This document shows positions 7,008-13,826 of a stretch of 16,259 nt of DNA, piece by piece (position 1 is the stretch's first letter; each line of letters starts with the position of its first letter). Below the pieces are notes generated by a model. It had not been told where the DNA came from. It saw nothing but the letters and a program-made list of their open reading frames with translations, and did no database searches. The position numbers and the translations under genes were made by a program. Origin of the DNA: JBDNBY01 sp039767595 (GTDB lineage Bacteria > Pseudomonadota > Alphaproteobacteria > Rhodobacterales > Rhodobacteraceae); assembly GCA_039767595.1 (NCBI GenBank), contig JBDNBY010000190.1, positions 1-16,259 on the forward strand. The letters run 5' to 3'.

Positions 7008-9453
7008 TCACCGTCGTTCCGACACCGCCTGCGCGGGCCAAGTCTACATCCAGAGACATCGGAATATACTCACCGCGGCGCCATTTTTGACCCAGATCGT
7101 CGTAATGACGCGATAAAATATGCCCCGATTGCCCCGTCGAGGTGACAAACAAAGAGCTGTCTGGATCTGAAAAATCATAAATGCCGCGATAGGTGGCGCC
7201 ATGAATGGTCTTGTACCCATCGGGTGACAACGCCCCTGTGCCCATGGTTCTATTGAGTGTTTGCGGGCCACCAGAGACCGATTGCCGCAAGTTCGCAAAG
7301 AGCTTGATCACAGGGGTTCGCCCCAGTGTTTTATTGAAATGAATTGCCTCATGCGCGTCGCCCCAGCGAAGGGCCGTGAGGTCATTTTGATAGTGCTCTT
7401 TTAAAAAGATGATTGCCTCATCCAAGGCGCGTTTTGACAAGGTCGCACAGTCTTCGGTCCGCGAAGTCTGTTTGATGTCACACCAAATGGCGGCCCCTTC
7501 GATATCCCGAAAGGCGCGCTCTACAAAGACCGGATCCACTTGCGTGAACAGCGGAGCGAGCGTCGTCAGCTCATCTTGGATCATCATCCGATAGAGCGTG
7601 TTCACCCATACCGCATAGATCAAAGGCTCGGGCATATGTTCGTTCATATTACCATCCCAAGAAGCGAGAAGCTCGAGCGCATGGGCGCGTGCGCGCTCTT
7701 GAGTTCCTAATTCAGCGGGTGGGGTATTATACCAAAGGTCTTTGGCAATTAGGGGCAACAGTGCGCGCGCCGTGTAACTCACTGTGTCGAGCTGTGCTTC
7801 GACAAAGCTTTCGCGCGAATGGATTTCGCGCTGTTCCATTGTATTGGCAAAGCGGCGGATCCGCTGGGTATCGCCCCAGTTGTGACTGAGATGCCGTGGG
7901 AAACTGTCGGTAGTCAATTTGTTATTGGTGTTCACAAGGATATCATTGTCTTGCGAGGTCCTTTGCGGATGCGCTGTGGGATCCTCGTACCCTATCCAAT
8001 GGTTCACATCGCGCCACGCTAGCCCCGGCATGCGCCCTTGCGTAAGGGAATTTGCATGTCGCTTGGGGATCGCGCCAATCGTGCGAAACGCCACAGTCGT
8101 GGCATCTGCAAGCATAAGGTTATAGCTGGGCGCGATATGGCGCTGGGACGCGGTCAAAGCGCCCGCCACTGTGCGCGCGGTCATGACATCCCAAAATGCG
8201 CTAAAACTTGGATCATCGGCCTCAAGGACGGGGCTGAGTAAAACTGGCATGTGATCCTTGGGGGTGAGGTTTTTCACATTATGCACATCAAGGGGAATGC
8301 TGGCCATACCGTGGGGTAAGATCGGCAAGGTCAATGTGATCGGATCGCTGCCTTTGACATTAATGATCGAGGCGCGCTCGGTCACAATGACGTCACGATC
8401 TGCACGCCGGAGGGTCAGAGGCTCTCTTTGTGTGATTTCTTCCATTAAGATATCTTGATCATCAACATAGCTTGCCGTCACGCCCCATGCCAAAGCCTCA
8501 GAGCGCCCAGAAAACACCAGCGGAATGCCCGGCACTGTCGCACCAATGATGCCGCCACCCTCAAGGTTCAGCCGCGCTAGATACCACGGGGTCGGGGCGC
8601 TGAGGAAACCATGCGGGTCATTTGCCAATATCGGCTTATCTTGTGCCGTACGCTTTGGGGCTGCGGCAAATACATTTGAGGCACCGCCCAAAGTTGACTC
8701 AAAGAGAACGGGCGATATCGCGTCATGCGTGGCCTCGGCAAACTCTGCCCCAGAAAACTGAGCATCATAGCGCGCCAGATCGATGACCGTCTCGCTTGGA
8801 TCCGACGGAAAAAGATCCTTGAGACGCGCGGGATCAGACAGGCGCATGGAGGCCAGTGCATATCGGATATCTGATTGAGCTTGGCGGCTCGATTGAAATC
8901 CAATCCATTTCATCAAGGCCAAGCTGTCCACTGGGCGCCATGGGGATAGAGGGATATTATGGATGAGTAACTCAGGCGCGCCGCGCCCCATGCTTTGGCT
9001 GTTGATCCGTTCAAGCCGAGCGTTCACACCTGCCGAATAGGCGGTGAGCATCGCCAGCGCCTCTTCGCTTTGGGCATCGACTGAGTGGCGGGCCAGTTGA
9101 TATAGGCCCAAATGCCGCATCAGACGATCAGAGGGCACATCTTGCGCCCCAAATACTTCGGCCAAACGCCCCTGAACAGTGCGCCGCGCCACGATCATCT
9201 GCCACAGGCGATCTTGGGCATGGGCGTACCCTAAGGCAAACATGACATCCGCGTTCGACGATCCCAAGATATGGGGCACGCCCGCGGGATCGCGGGTCAT
9301 GGTCACGGTATCTTGGATCGCACCATGTGCAAATTGGCTATCGTAATTCGGCAAAGAGCGATAGGCGAGCCAAGCAATCACACCGATACTCACGCCAGCA
9401 GTCACTAAAAAAACGACAATGGATCCAAACAGTGATTGAAATATCAATTTCAT
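6979..9453 (-). CDS. Membrane-anchored penicillin acylase family (S45) N-terminal-nucleophile hydrolase
   Basis: This is an 824-aa precursor of the penicillin amidase family (peptidase S45), whose members cleave amide bonds in beta-lactams, acyl-homoserine lactones or other acyl amides. Residues about 7-31 form one strong hydrophobic segment after MKLIFQ, a signal anchor or uncleaved signal peptide, so the enzyme should face the periplasm. The alpha-chain region holds the family's VPHILGSSNADVMFALGYAHAQDRLWQM-type segment (about 59-86). The autoproteolysis and nucleophile site is GGA|SN at 256-260, giving Ser259 as the new N terminus of the beta chain. ANDPH follows at 277-281, and NTNNKL further on fits the conserved Asn region. 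The ATG has a weak AAAGG 7 nt upstream. All catalytic landmarks are intact. The substrate cannot be told from sequence. The gene is divergent from the dehydrogenase gene and convergent with hflX. Confidence 0.9.
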   Translation of the reverse strand: MKLIFQSLFGSIVVFLVTAGVSIGVIAWLAYRSLPNYDSQFAHGAIQDTVTMTRDPAGVPHILGSSNADVMFALGYAHAQDRLWQMIVARRTVQGRLAEVFGAQDVPSDRLMRHLGLYQLARHSVDAQSEEALAMLTAYSAGVNARLERINSQSMGRGAPELLIHNIPLSPWRPVDSLALMKWIGFQSSRQAQSDIRYALASMRLSDPARLKDLFPSDPSETVIDLARYDAQFSGAEFAEATHDAISPVLFESTLGGASNVFAAAPKRTAQDKPILANDPHGFLSAPTPWYLARLNLEGGGIIGATVPGIPLVFSGRSEALAWGVTASYVDDQDILMEEITQREPLTLRRADRDVIVTERASIINVKGSDPITLTLPILPHGMASIPLDVHNVKNLTPKDHMPVLLSPVLEADDPSFSAFWDVMTARTVAGALTASQRHIAPSYNLMLADATTVAFRTIGAIPKRHANSLTQGRMPGLAWRDVNHWIGYEDPTAHPQRTSQDNDILVNTNNKLTTDSFPRHLSHNWGDTQRIRRFANTMEQREIHSRESFVEAQLDTVSYTARALLPLIAKDLWYNTPPAELGTQERARAHALELLASWDGNMNEHMPEPLIYAVWVNTLYRMMIQDELTTLAPLFTQVDPVFVERAFRDIEGAAIWCDIKQTSRTEDCATLSKRALDEAIIFLKEHYQNDLTALRWGDAHEAIHFNKTLGRTPVIKLFANLRQSVSGGPQTLNRTMGTGALSPDGYKTIHGATYRGIYDFSDPDSSLFVTSTGQSGHILSRHYDDLGQKWRRGEYIPMSLDVDLARAGGVGTTVITPLSRTEP

Positions 9454-9474
9454 GGGTTAGCCTTTGCATAATTG

Positions 9475-9495
9475 CCATAGGTTCTATGGTATAAT
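9475..9495 (+). promoter_or_regulatory. Palindrome CCATAG-GTT-CTATGG abutting a TATAAT -10 box
   Basis: In the 69-nt divergent region between the acylase and dehydrogenase genes there is a perfect inverted repeat with 6-bp arms and a 3-nt centre (9475-9489). It is followed directly by TATAAT (9490-9495), a perfect -10 hexamer for the plus-strand dehydrogenase gene. No good -35 is seen at 16-18 nt; the closest, TTGCAT at 9464-9469, is 20 nt away. The position is what an operator for a regulator of one or both divergent genes would occupy. The regulator is unknown. Confidence 0.45.
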
Positions 9496-9522
9496 TTGAA
9501 CAAGAAAAACAGGGAAAATCTC

Positions 9523-10398
9523 ATGGCAAAACTCGCATTTATCGGATTGGGTGTAATGGGATACCCGATGGCGGGGCATTTACGACAGGCGGGCCATGAT
9601 TTGACGGTGTTCAATCGTTCATCGTCCAAAGCGCAGGCATGGGTTGACCATTATGGTGGACGCGCCGCGCCAAGCCCTGCACAGGCGGCGCGAGGTGCCG
9701 AGATTGTCTTTAGCTGCGTGGGCCGCGACGATGATCTGTGGCAGGTGACCATGGGCGAGGGCGGTGCCTTTGAGACGATGACATCCGGCATTTTCGTCGA
9801 TCACACAACAGTATCAGCCGCCATTACGCAGCGGTTAGCGAGTGAGGCCAGCGCCCGCGGCGTCAGCTTTATCGATGCACCGGTCAGTGGTGGACAGGCC
9901 GGTGCCGAAAATGGGCAGCTGTCGATCATGTGCGGCGGCGATGCGCAGGCCTATGAGTGCGCCGAGGCGATCATGCAGGCCTATGCCAAAATTTGCAAAC
10001 GTATGGGGGACAGCGGCGCAGGACAAATGACCAAGATGTGCAACCAAATTGCCATCGCGGGCTTGGTTCAATCGCTATCTGAGTCGCTTAATTTCGCGCA
10101 GCTTGCCGGTCTCGATGGGCGCGCGGTGCTCGATGTGATCTCCGCAGGTGCTGCAGGCAGCTGGCAAATGTCCAACCGCGGTGAGACGATGCTTGATGGC
10201 GCGTATGATTTTGGCTTTGCCGTGGACTGGATGCGCAAGGATTTGGGGATTTGCCTTCAAGCGGCTGAGGATATCGGCGCATCTTTGCCGGTGACGGCTG
10301 TGGTCGATCAATTCTACAAAGATGTGCAAAACGCAGGTGGCGGCCGGTTGGATACGTCTAGCCTCATGCAGCGTCTGGTTGCGCAACGCAGTAAATAA
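9523..10398 (+). CDS. 3-hydroxyisobutyrate dehydrogenase family (beta-hydroxyacid) oxidoreductase
   Basis: This 291-aa NAD(P)-dependent dehydrogenase belongs to the beta-hydroxyacid dehydrogenase family (3-hydroxyisobutyrate dehydrogenase, tartronate semialdehyde reductase, GLYR-type semialdehyde reductases). The Rossmann fold starts at the N terminus with GLGVMG at residues 8-13. The next strand ends in NRSSSK (31-36), and an Asn-Arg there often goes with NADP(H) preference, which is only suggestive. DAPVSGGQAGAENGQL (118-133) is the substrate-binding signature. GAGQMTKMCNQ (165-175) carries catalytic Lys171 and Asn174. KDLGICL (239-245) completes the active site. The ATG at 9523 is chosen because AGGG (9511-9514) sits 8 nt upstream and the protein then begins directly at the Rossmann fold. 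A TTG at 9496 would add an unconserved charged stretch. The exact substrate is not determined; no valine-catabolism partner is nearby. Confidence 0.9.
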   Translation: MAKLAFIGLGVMGYPMAGHLRQAGHDLTVFNRSSSKAQAWVDHYGGRAAPSPAQAARGAEIVFSCVGRDDDLWQVTMGEGGAFETMTSGIFVDHTTVSAAITQRLASEASARGVSFIDAPVSGGQAGAENGQLSIMCGGDAQAYECAEAIMQAYAKICKRMGDSGAGQMTKMCNQIAIAGLVQSLSESLNFAQLAGLDGRAVLDVISAGAAGSWQMSNRGETMLDGAYDFGFAVDWMRKDLGICLQAAEDIGASLPVTAVVDQFYKDVQNAGGGRLDTSSLMQRLVAQRSK

Positions 10399-10413
10399 AC
10401 GCGCATTTTGATC

Positions 10414-10515
10414 TTAGCGCTTGTGTTCCGTGCGAAAATCCACAATGGTATCAATTGGATCACCAGTGATCCGACGAAATTCACTAAAGTTGGCCTTCCA
10501 GAGAGACATAAACAC
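10414..10515 (-). CDS. Possible small protein, 31-33 aa
   Basis: On the minus strand an open frame ends with TAA at 10414-10416. It can start at GTG 10513-10515 (33 aa) or ATG 10507-10509 (31 aa). From the ATG the product opens MSLWKANFSEFRRITGDP, continues IDTIVDFR and ends TEHKR, a mixed soluble composition that reads like a real protein rather than a shadow. A strong GGAGG (minus strand, 10526-10530) lies 10 nt before the GTG and 16 nt before the ATG, which favours the GTG. It is convergent with the dehydrogenase gene, leaving 15 nt between stop codons. No family is recognised. It could also be the leftover end of a decayed gene, or chance. Confidence 0.35.
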   Translation of the reverse strand: MFMSLWKANFSEFRRITGDPIDTIVDFRTEHKR

Positions 10516-10556
10516 TCTGAGGTTGCCTCCTTTCGATGAACGCCGCAAGGCAAGAG

Positions 10557-10571
10557 GCCCTGACATAGGGC
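10557..10571. other. Hairpin GCCCT-GACAT-AGGGC
   Basis: A perfect 5-bp inverted repeat with a 5-nt loop. On the plus strand it is followed by ATAGTTTTG, too weak a T run for a confident terminator. On the minus strand it lies upstream of the possible small ORF. It may be leader structure; its role is unknown. Confidence 0.3.
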
Positions 10572-10584
10572 ATAGTTTTGAAGG

Positions 10585-10597
10585 TATCATCTTGATA
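10585..10597. promoter_or_regulatory. Short palindrome TATCA-TCT-TGATA, possible operator
   Basis: A perfect inverted repeat with 5-bp arms and a 3-nt centre, in the region between the minus-strand small ORF and rne. It has the size of a small regulator binding site, but a match this short can occur by chance. No regulator is assigned. Confidence 0.2.
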
Positions 10598-10728
10598 TCT
10601 TTGTTGGAGTAATTGCGATGCTAGGTGCGTTTGTGTGCATATTTATGCCCAAGCTGATCTCCCTCACGGGACTGATCCGCACTCGCAACTATGCGTTCGC
10701 CCGAAATCACAACATACCTGACATTAAA

Positions 10729-10743
10729 CGGGGCTTGCCCCCG
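10729..10743 (+). promoter_or_regulatory. rne: GC-rich hairpin CGGGG-CTTGC-CCCCG in the probable rne leader
   Basis: A perfect 5-bp all-GC stem with a 5-nt loop ends 32 nt before the rne ATG. No T run follows, so it is not an intrinsic terminator for incoming transcription. It may shape the 5' leader for RNase E autoregulation or ribosome access (inference). Confidence 0.35.
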
Positions 10744-10775
10744 CCTAGATCAGTGATGTTGTCTAAGTGGACATT

Positions 10776-13499
10776 ATGGGAAAAAAGATGCTTATCGATG
10801 CCACCCACGCCGAAGAAACGCGCGTGGTTGTGGTTGATGGAAATAAAGTTGAGGAATTCGACTTTGAGACAGAGTCCAAGCGGCAACTGTCTGGAAGTAT
10901 ATACCTAGCAAAAGTTACGCGCGTAGAGCCCTCGTTACAGGCGGCCTTCGTGGATTATGGTGGAAATCGGCATGGATTTTTGGCCTTTTCCGAAATTCAT
11001 CCGGATTATTACCAAATTCCGAAGGCAGATCGCGACGCGCTGATCGAAGAAGAGCGTGCTTTGGCCGCTGAGGCCGATGAAAGCGATGAGGCCGCCTCTG
11101 GCCCGAAGCCAAAACCCAAGCGGCGCCGCCGCTCGCAAGCCTCACGCAGCCGTTCAAAGGACGCTGTTCAAACCTCTGATGTGATTGATCCTGCACCGTC
11201 CTCAGATGTGTCGGGCATGGAAACGATTGACCTGTCCGATGATGCGGCGGAGGTGGCTGAGACGACCTTGGTCGACGATGGCGCGACGGCGGTTGACGCG
11301 ACACCAACCGCGGACCCCGAGGCCGTAACCGAAGAGGCAGCCGTTATTGATGCCGCTCCGGCCCAAGAGGCGCCGGTTGAGGCCGCGTCTTCAGATGCTG
11401 GCACCAGCGACACCTCAAACGAGGACGCAGCGGCGCAAAGTGATGACACGGCTTCTGGCACAACAGATGCAGACGCCAATACAACGGACACCGAAGCCGC
11501 AGACGCGTCTGGCTCAGACAGTGAAGACGCTGATAGCGATGATGCAGATGGCGATGCGCCCACAGTCGAAGCGATCACCGAAGACGAAGAGGACATCCGT
11601 CCAGTGCGCAAACCCCGCGCACGCCGCTATAAAATCCAAGAAGTGATCAAAGTCCGCCAAATCATTTTGGTGCAAGTCGTCAAAGAAGAGCGCGGCAACA
11701 AAGGCGCAGCGCTCACAACCTATCTCAGCTTGCCCGGTCGCTATTGCGTCCTCATGCCAAACACAGCGCGTGGTGGTGGCATCAGCCGCAAAATCACCAA
11801 CGCCGTTGATCGTAAAAAGTTAAAAGAAATCGCTAGTGGGTTCGATGTGCCTGCCGGCGCTGGTTTAATCATTCGGACAGCCGGTTCTCAACGGACCAAG
11901 GCGGAAATCAAACGCGACTACGAATATCTTCAGCGTTTGTGGGAACAAATCCGTAGCCTGACCTTGCAATCTCACGCCCCCGCGAAAATTTATGAAGAGG
12001 GCGATTTGATCAAACGATCGATCCGCGATTTGTACAATCGCGAGATTGACGAAGTCCTCGTCGAAGGCGAGCGCGGCTACCGCACGGCCAAAGATTTCAT
12101 GAAAATGATCATGCCGTCGCATGCCAAAAACGTCAAAGCCTACAACGATCCACTGCCGCTCTTTGCGCGTTTCCAAGTTGAGAGTTTCCTCACAGGGATG
12201 TTTAACCCAGTGGTGCAACTTAAATCTGGTGGATACTTGGTCATTGGCGTGACCGAGGCGCTTGTCGCTATCGATGTGAACTCTGGTCGCTCGACCAAAG
12301 AGGGATCAATCGAAGAGACAGCGTTGAAAACCAACCTCGAGGCCGCGGATGAAGTGGCCCGCCAATTGCGTCTGCGCGACTTGGCTGGTTTGATTGTCAT
12401 CGACTTCATCGACATGGAAGATCGCCGCAACAACAATGCCGTTGAAAAGCGGATGAAAGATCGTCTGAAAACCGATCGGGCACGGATCCAAGTGGGCCGA
12501 ATCTCGGGCTTTGGTTTGATGGAAATGAGCCGCCAGCGCTTGCGCCCTGGTATGATGGAAGTGATTACTGCGCCCTGCGTGCATTGTCACGGCACTGGGA
12601 TTGTGCGCTCCGACGACTCGTTGGCCTTGTCCATTTTGCGCCAACTTGAAGAAGAGGGCGTGCGCGGTCGTCACAAAGAATTGGTCGTCAAATGTCCTGT
12701 CGATATCTCGAACTATTTGATGAACGCCAAGCGCGATCACATTGCGCAAATCGAGGCGCGCTATGGTATTTCCATCCGCGTCGAAGCAGATGTGACATTA
12801 ATCAGCCCTGATTTCACGATCGAAAAGCTCAAGACACCAACGCGCCCGATCAAACAGGCGCCGGTTGTTCAGCTTGATACCATCATCGTGGATGAGCCCG
12901 AAGAAGAAGAGGTCGCAGAGGCCGCAGACGTTCAAGAACCGTCCGAGGATGACGATGATAAGCCGAAAAAGCGCCGTCGTCGGCGTCGTCGGCGCAAGCC
13001 ATCACAAGCGGGTGATGAGGCAAATGGGTCGGAAAATGACGCAGATACCTCTGATCAAGACGACGCTTCAGAAGCTGACACGCCTAGCGTAGCCGCGCCA
13101 TCTGCCGAAGACGGCGAAGCAGCTGCAACACCTGAGGCTGCTACAGATGAAGAAGCGGCTCCCAAAAAACGCCGCCGCGCCCCGCGCCGCAAAAAGGCAC
13201 CCGAGGCAGCACCGTCTGACGCCGAACAGTCCGCTCAGGGCGACGCTGCGTCAGAACCACAAGTGATTGCCATCGAAACGCCAGACGCTCCTGCGCAAGA
13301 GGCCGCTGCACCAGCGCCCAAAGCCCAAGAGCCTGTGCCTGAGCCAGCTGCGGAAATCACTGAGGCGCCCGTAGAAGTGGTTGCTGCGGAACCTGCTGTC
13401 TCAGAGCCTGTAGCAGCAGCCGAGCCAGAGCCAGAGGCACCAGCGCCGTCTGAGCCGGCCAAGCCAAAGCGTCGCGGTTGGTGGTCACTCAAAAGCTAA
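10776..13499 (+). CDS. rne: Ribonuclease E, with long acidic insert in the S1 domain and C-terminal GWW motif
   Basis: RNase E is the endoribonuclease that starts mRNA decay, matures rRNA and scaffolds the RNA degradosome (907 aa). The S1 domain begins at about residue 38 (YLAKVTRVEPSLQAAFVDYG) and resumes at about 284 (RYKIQEVIKVRQ through KEERGNKGAALT). About 180 residues of acidic Asp/Ser/Ala/Thr-rich sequence with a basic patch (KPKPKRRRR) lie between. The DNase-I-like catalytic site has Asp500 (AIDVNSGR) and Asp543 (VIDFIDM). The zinc-link is CVHCHGTG, Cys601 and Cys604. The tail from about 700 is disordered, with acidic runs, an eight-Arg block (about 733-740), a second basic block (KKRRRAPRRKK) and Ala/Pro/Glu-rich sequence. 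It ends KPKRRGWWSLKS, with GWW at 901-903; this motif docks PNPase in Caulobacter. ATG 10776 gives the family start MGKKMLIDATHAEET. The GTG at 10767 is less likely. Confidence 0.95.
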   Translation: MGKKMLIDATHAEETRVVVVDGNKVEEFDFETESKRQLSGSIYLAKVTRVEPSLQAAFVDYGGNRHGFLAFSEIHPDYYQIPKADRDALIEEERALAAEADESDEAASGPKPKPKRRRRSQASRSRSKDAVQTSDVIDPAPSSDVSGMETIDLSDDAAEVAETTLVDDGATAVDATPTADPEAVTEEAAVIDAAPAQEAPVEAASSDAGTSDTSNEDAAAQSDDTASGTTDADANTTDTEAADASGSDSEDADSDDADGDAPTVEAITEDEEDIRPVRKPRARRYKIQEVIKVRQIILVQVVKEERGNKGAALTTYLSLPGRYCVLMPNTARGGGISRKITNAVDRKKLKEIASGFDVPAGAGLIIRTAGSQRTKAEIKRDYEYLQRLWEQIRSLTLQSHAPAKIYEEGDLIKRSIRDLYNREIDEVLVEGERGYRTAKDFMKMIMPSHAKNVKAYNDPLPLFARFQVESFLTGMFNPVVQLKSGGYLVIGVTEALVAIDVNSGRSTKEGSIEETALKTNLEAADEVARQLRLRDLAGLIVIDFIDMEDRRNNNAVEKRMKDRLKTDRARIQVGRISGFGLMEMSRQRLRPGMMEVITAPCVHCHGTGIVRSDDSLALSILRQLEEEGVRGRHKELVVKCPVDISNYLMNAKRDHIAQIEARYGISIRVEADVTLISPDFTIEKLKTPTRPIKQAPVVQLDTIIVDEPEEEEVAEAADVQEPSEDDDDKPKKRRRRRRRRKPSQAGDEANGSENDADTSDQDDASEADTPSVAAPSAEDGEAAATPEAATDEEAAPKKRRRAPRRKKAPEAAPSDAEQSAQGDAASEPQVIAIETPDAPAQEAAAPAPKAQEPVPEPAAEITEAPVEVVAAEPAVSEPVAAAEPEPEAPAPSEPAKPKRRGWWSLKS

Positions 13500-13506
13500 T
13501 GAAATT

Positions 13507-13535
13507 AAGCCGCGCTGATTACAGCGCGGCTTTTT
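13507..13535 (+). terminator. Intrinsic terminator of rne, probably shared with the convergent tusA-like gene
   Basis: A perfect 11-bp inverted repeat (13507-13517 with 13522-13532, core AGCCGCGCTG) with an ATTA loop is followed by TTTTT (13531-13535), starting 8 nt after the rne stop codon. On the minus strand the same stem is followed by only a weak T stretch (TTAATTTC), so it may work in both directions with lower strength on minus. The loop contains the TAA stop (complement of 13519-13521) of the convergent sulfurtransferase gene. Confidence 0.9.
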
Positions 13536-13746
13536 CAACAGTGAACTCTAAAATCCCATTCTCATTTTTTTGCGTCACAAGGCGATGGCCCGCCTCATTA
13601 CAAAAATGTGGAACATCGATCTGGGCCGCCGGATCATCGGCCTCCATGACAATCTGATCCCCCGCACGCAGAGTTTGCAACGCCTTGCGCAGTTTCAATA
13701 CAGGCAGCGGACAAAGAAGTCCTTTGGTATCAAGGGTCTGTGGCAT
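13519..13746 (-). CDS. TusA/SirA-family sulfur carrier protein
   Basis: This 75-aa protein of the TusA (SirA-like, UPF0033) family hands persulfide sulfur between proteins, for example for tRNA thiolation, molybdenum cofactor work or sulfur oxidation. The N-terminal signature is complete: LDTKGLLCPLPVLKLRKAL at residues 5-23, with active Cys12 in the CPxP motif. The remainder fits the two-layer alpha/beta fold, with GDQIVMEADDPAAQIDVP in the middle. Length is normal. The start is ATG at 13744-13746 with only a weak purine stretch (AGAAGA) ahead. It diverges from ccdA across 80 nt and converges with rne. The neighbour ccdA also deals with thiol chemistry, but a functional link is only a guess. 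Which TusA-like subgroup it belongs to cannot be fixed by reading. Confidence 0.9.
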   Translation of the reverse strand: MPQTLDTKGLLCPLPVLKLRKALQTLRAGDQIVMEADDPAAQIDVPHFCNEAGHRLVTQKNENGILEFTVEKAAL

Positions 13747-13791
13747 AATGTCTTCTATCGTGATTGTGAAACAAATTCGGTCGGTTTTCGG

Positions 13792-13820
13792 GTGACGCTG
13801 ACCGCTTACACTCTTATATA
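13792..13820 (+). promoter_or_regulatory. Possible ccdA promoter
   Basis: GTGACG (13792-13797, four of six bases of TTGACA) and TATATA (13815-13820) are separated by 17 nt in the 80-nt divergent region between the TusA-like gene and ccdA. If used, transcription would start at or next to the ccdA ATG at 13827, giving a nearly leaderless mRNA. The AGGT at 13820-13823 would then not act as a ribosome binding site. Motif evidence only. Confidence 0.3.
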
Positions 13821-13826
13821 GGTCAT

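Larger units (their letters stand above)
10399..10775. other. 377-nt region without a large gene, between the dehydrogenase gene and rne
   Basis: This stretch holds a possible minus-strand small ORF (10414-10515), a GC hairpin (10557-10571), the palindrome TATCA-TCT-TGATA (10585-10597), and a second GC hairpin (10729-10743) just before rne. No tRNA, transposon end or convincing intrinsic terminator for the dehydrogenase gene is seen. I found no -35/-10 pair I would trust for rne. The length fits a long structured rne leader, as expected if RNase E controls its own mRNA, which is known in enterobacteria and inferred here. Confidence 0.5.

Noticed and set aside
9496..9522. TTG start extending the dehydrogenase by nine residues
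   Set aside because: The TTG overlaps the base after the -10 box, and the extension (NKKNRENL) is not part of the fold; ATG 9523 has AGGG 8 nt upstream.
10767..10775. GTG start for RNase E three codons upstream
   Set aside because: The family N terminus begins at MGKKMLIDATH (ATG 10776); the extra Met-Asp-Ile is not expected.
10618..10908. Plus-strand ORF of 96 codons overlapping the start of rne in another frame
   Set aside because: Its second half is the rne coding sequence read out of frame, and the product has no coherent composition. Its ATG with GGAG ahead is kept only as a possible leader upstream ORF.
12960..13200. Poly-Arg and Ala/Glu-rich repeats suspected as a frameshift or recombination tract in rne
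   Set aside because: The frame is continuous to the conserved GWW end, and basic/acidic low-complexity tails are normal for RNase E.
13570..13821. Plus-strand ORF of 83 codons opposite the TusA-like gene
   Set aside because: The minus strand encodes an intact TusA signature with CPxP; the opposite frame shows no motif and runs across the divergent promoter region.
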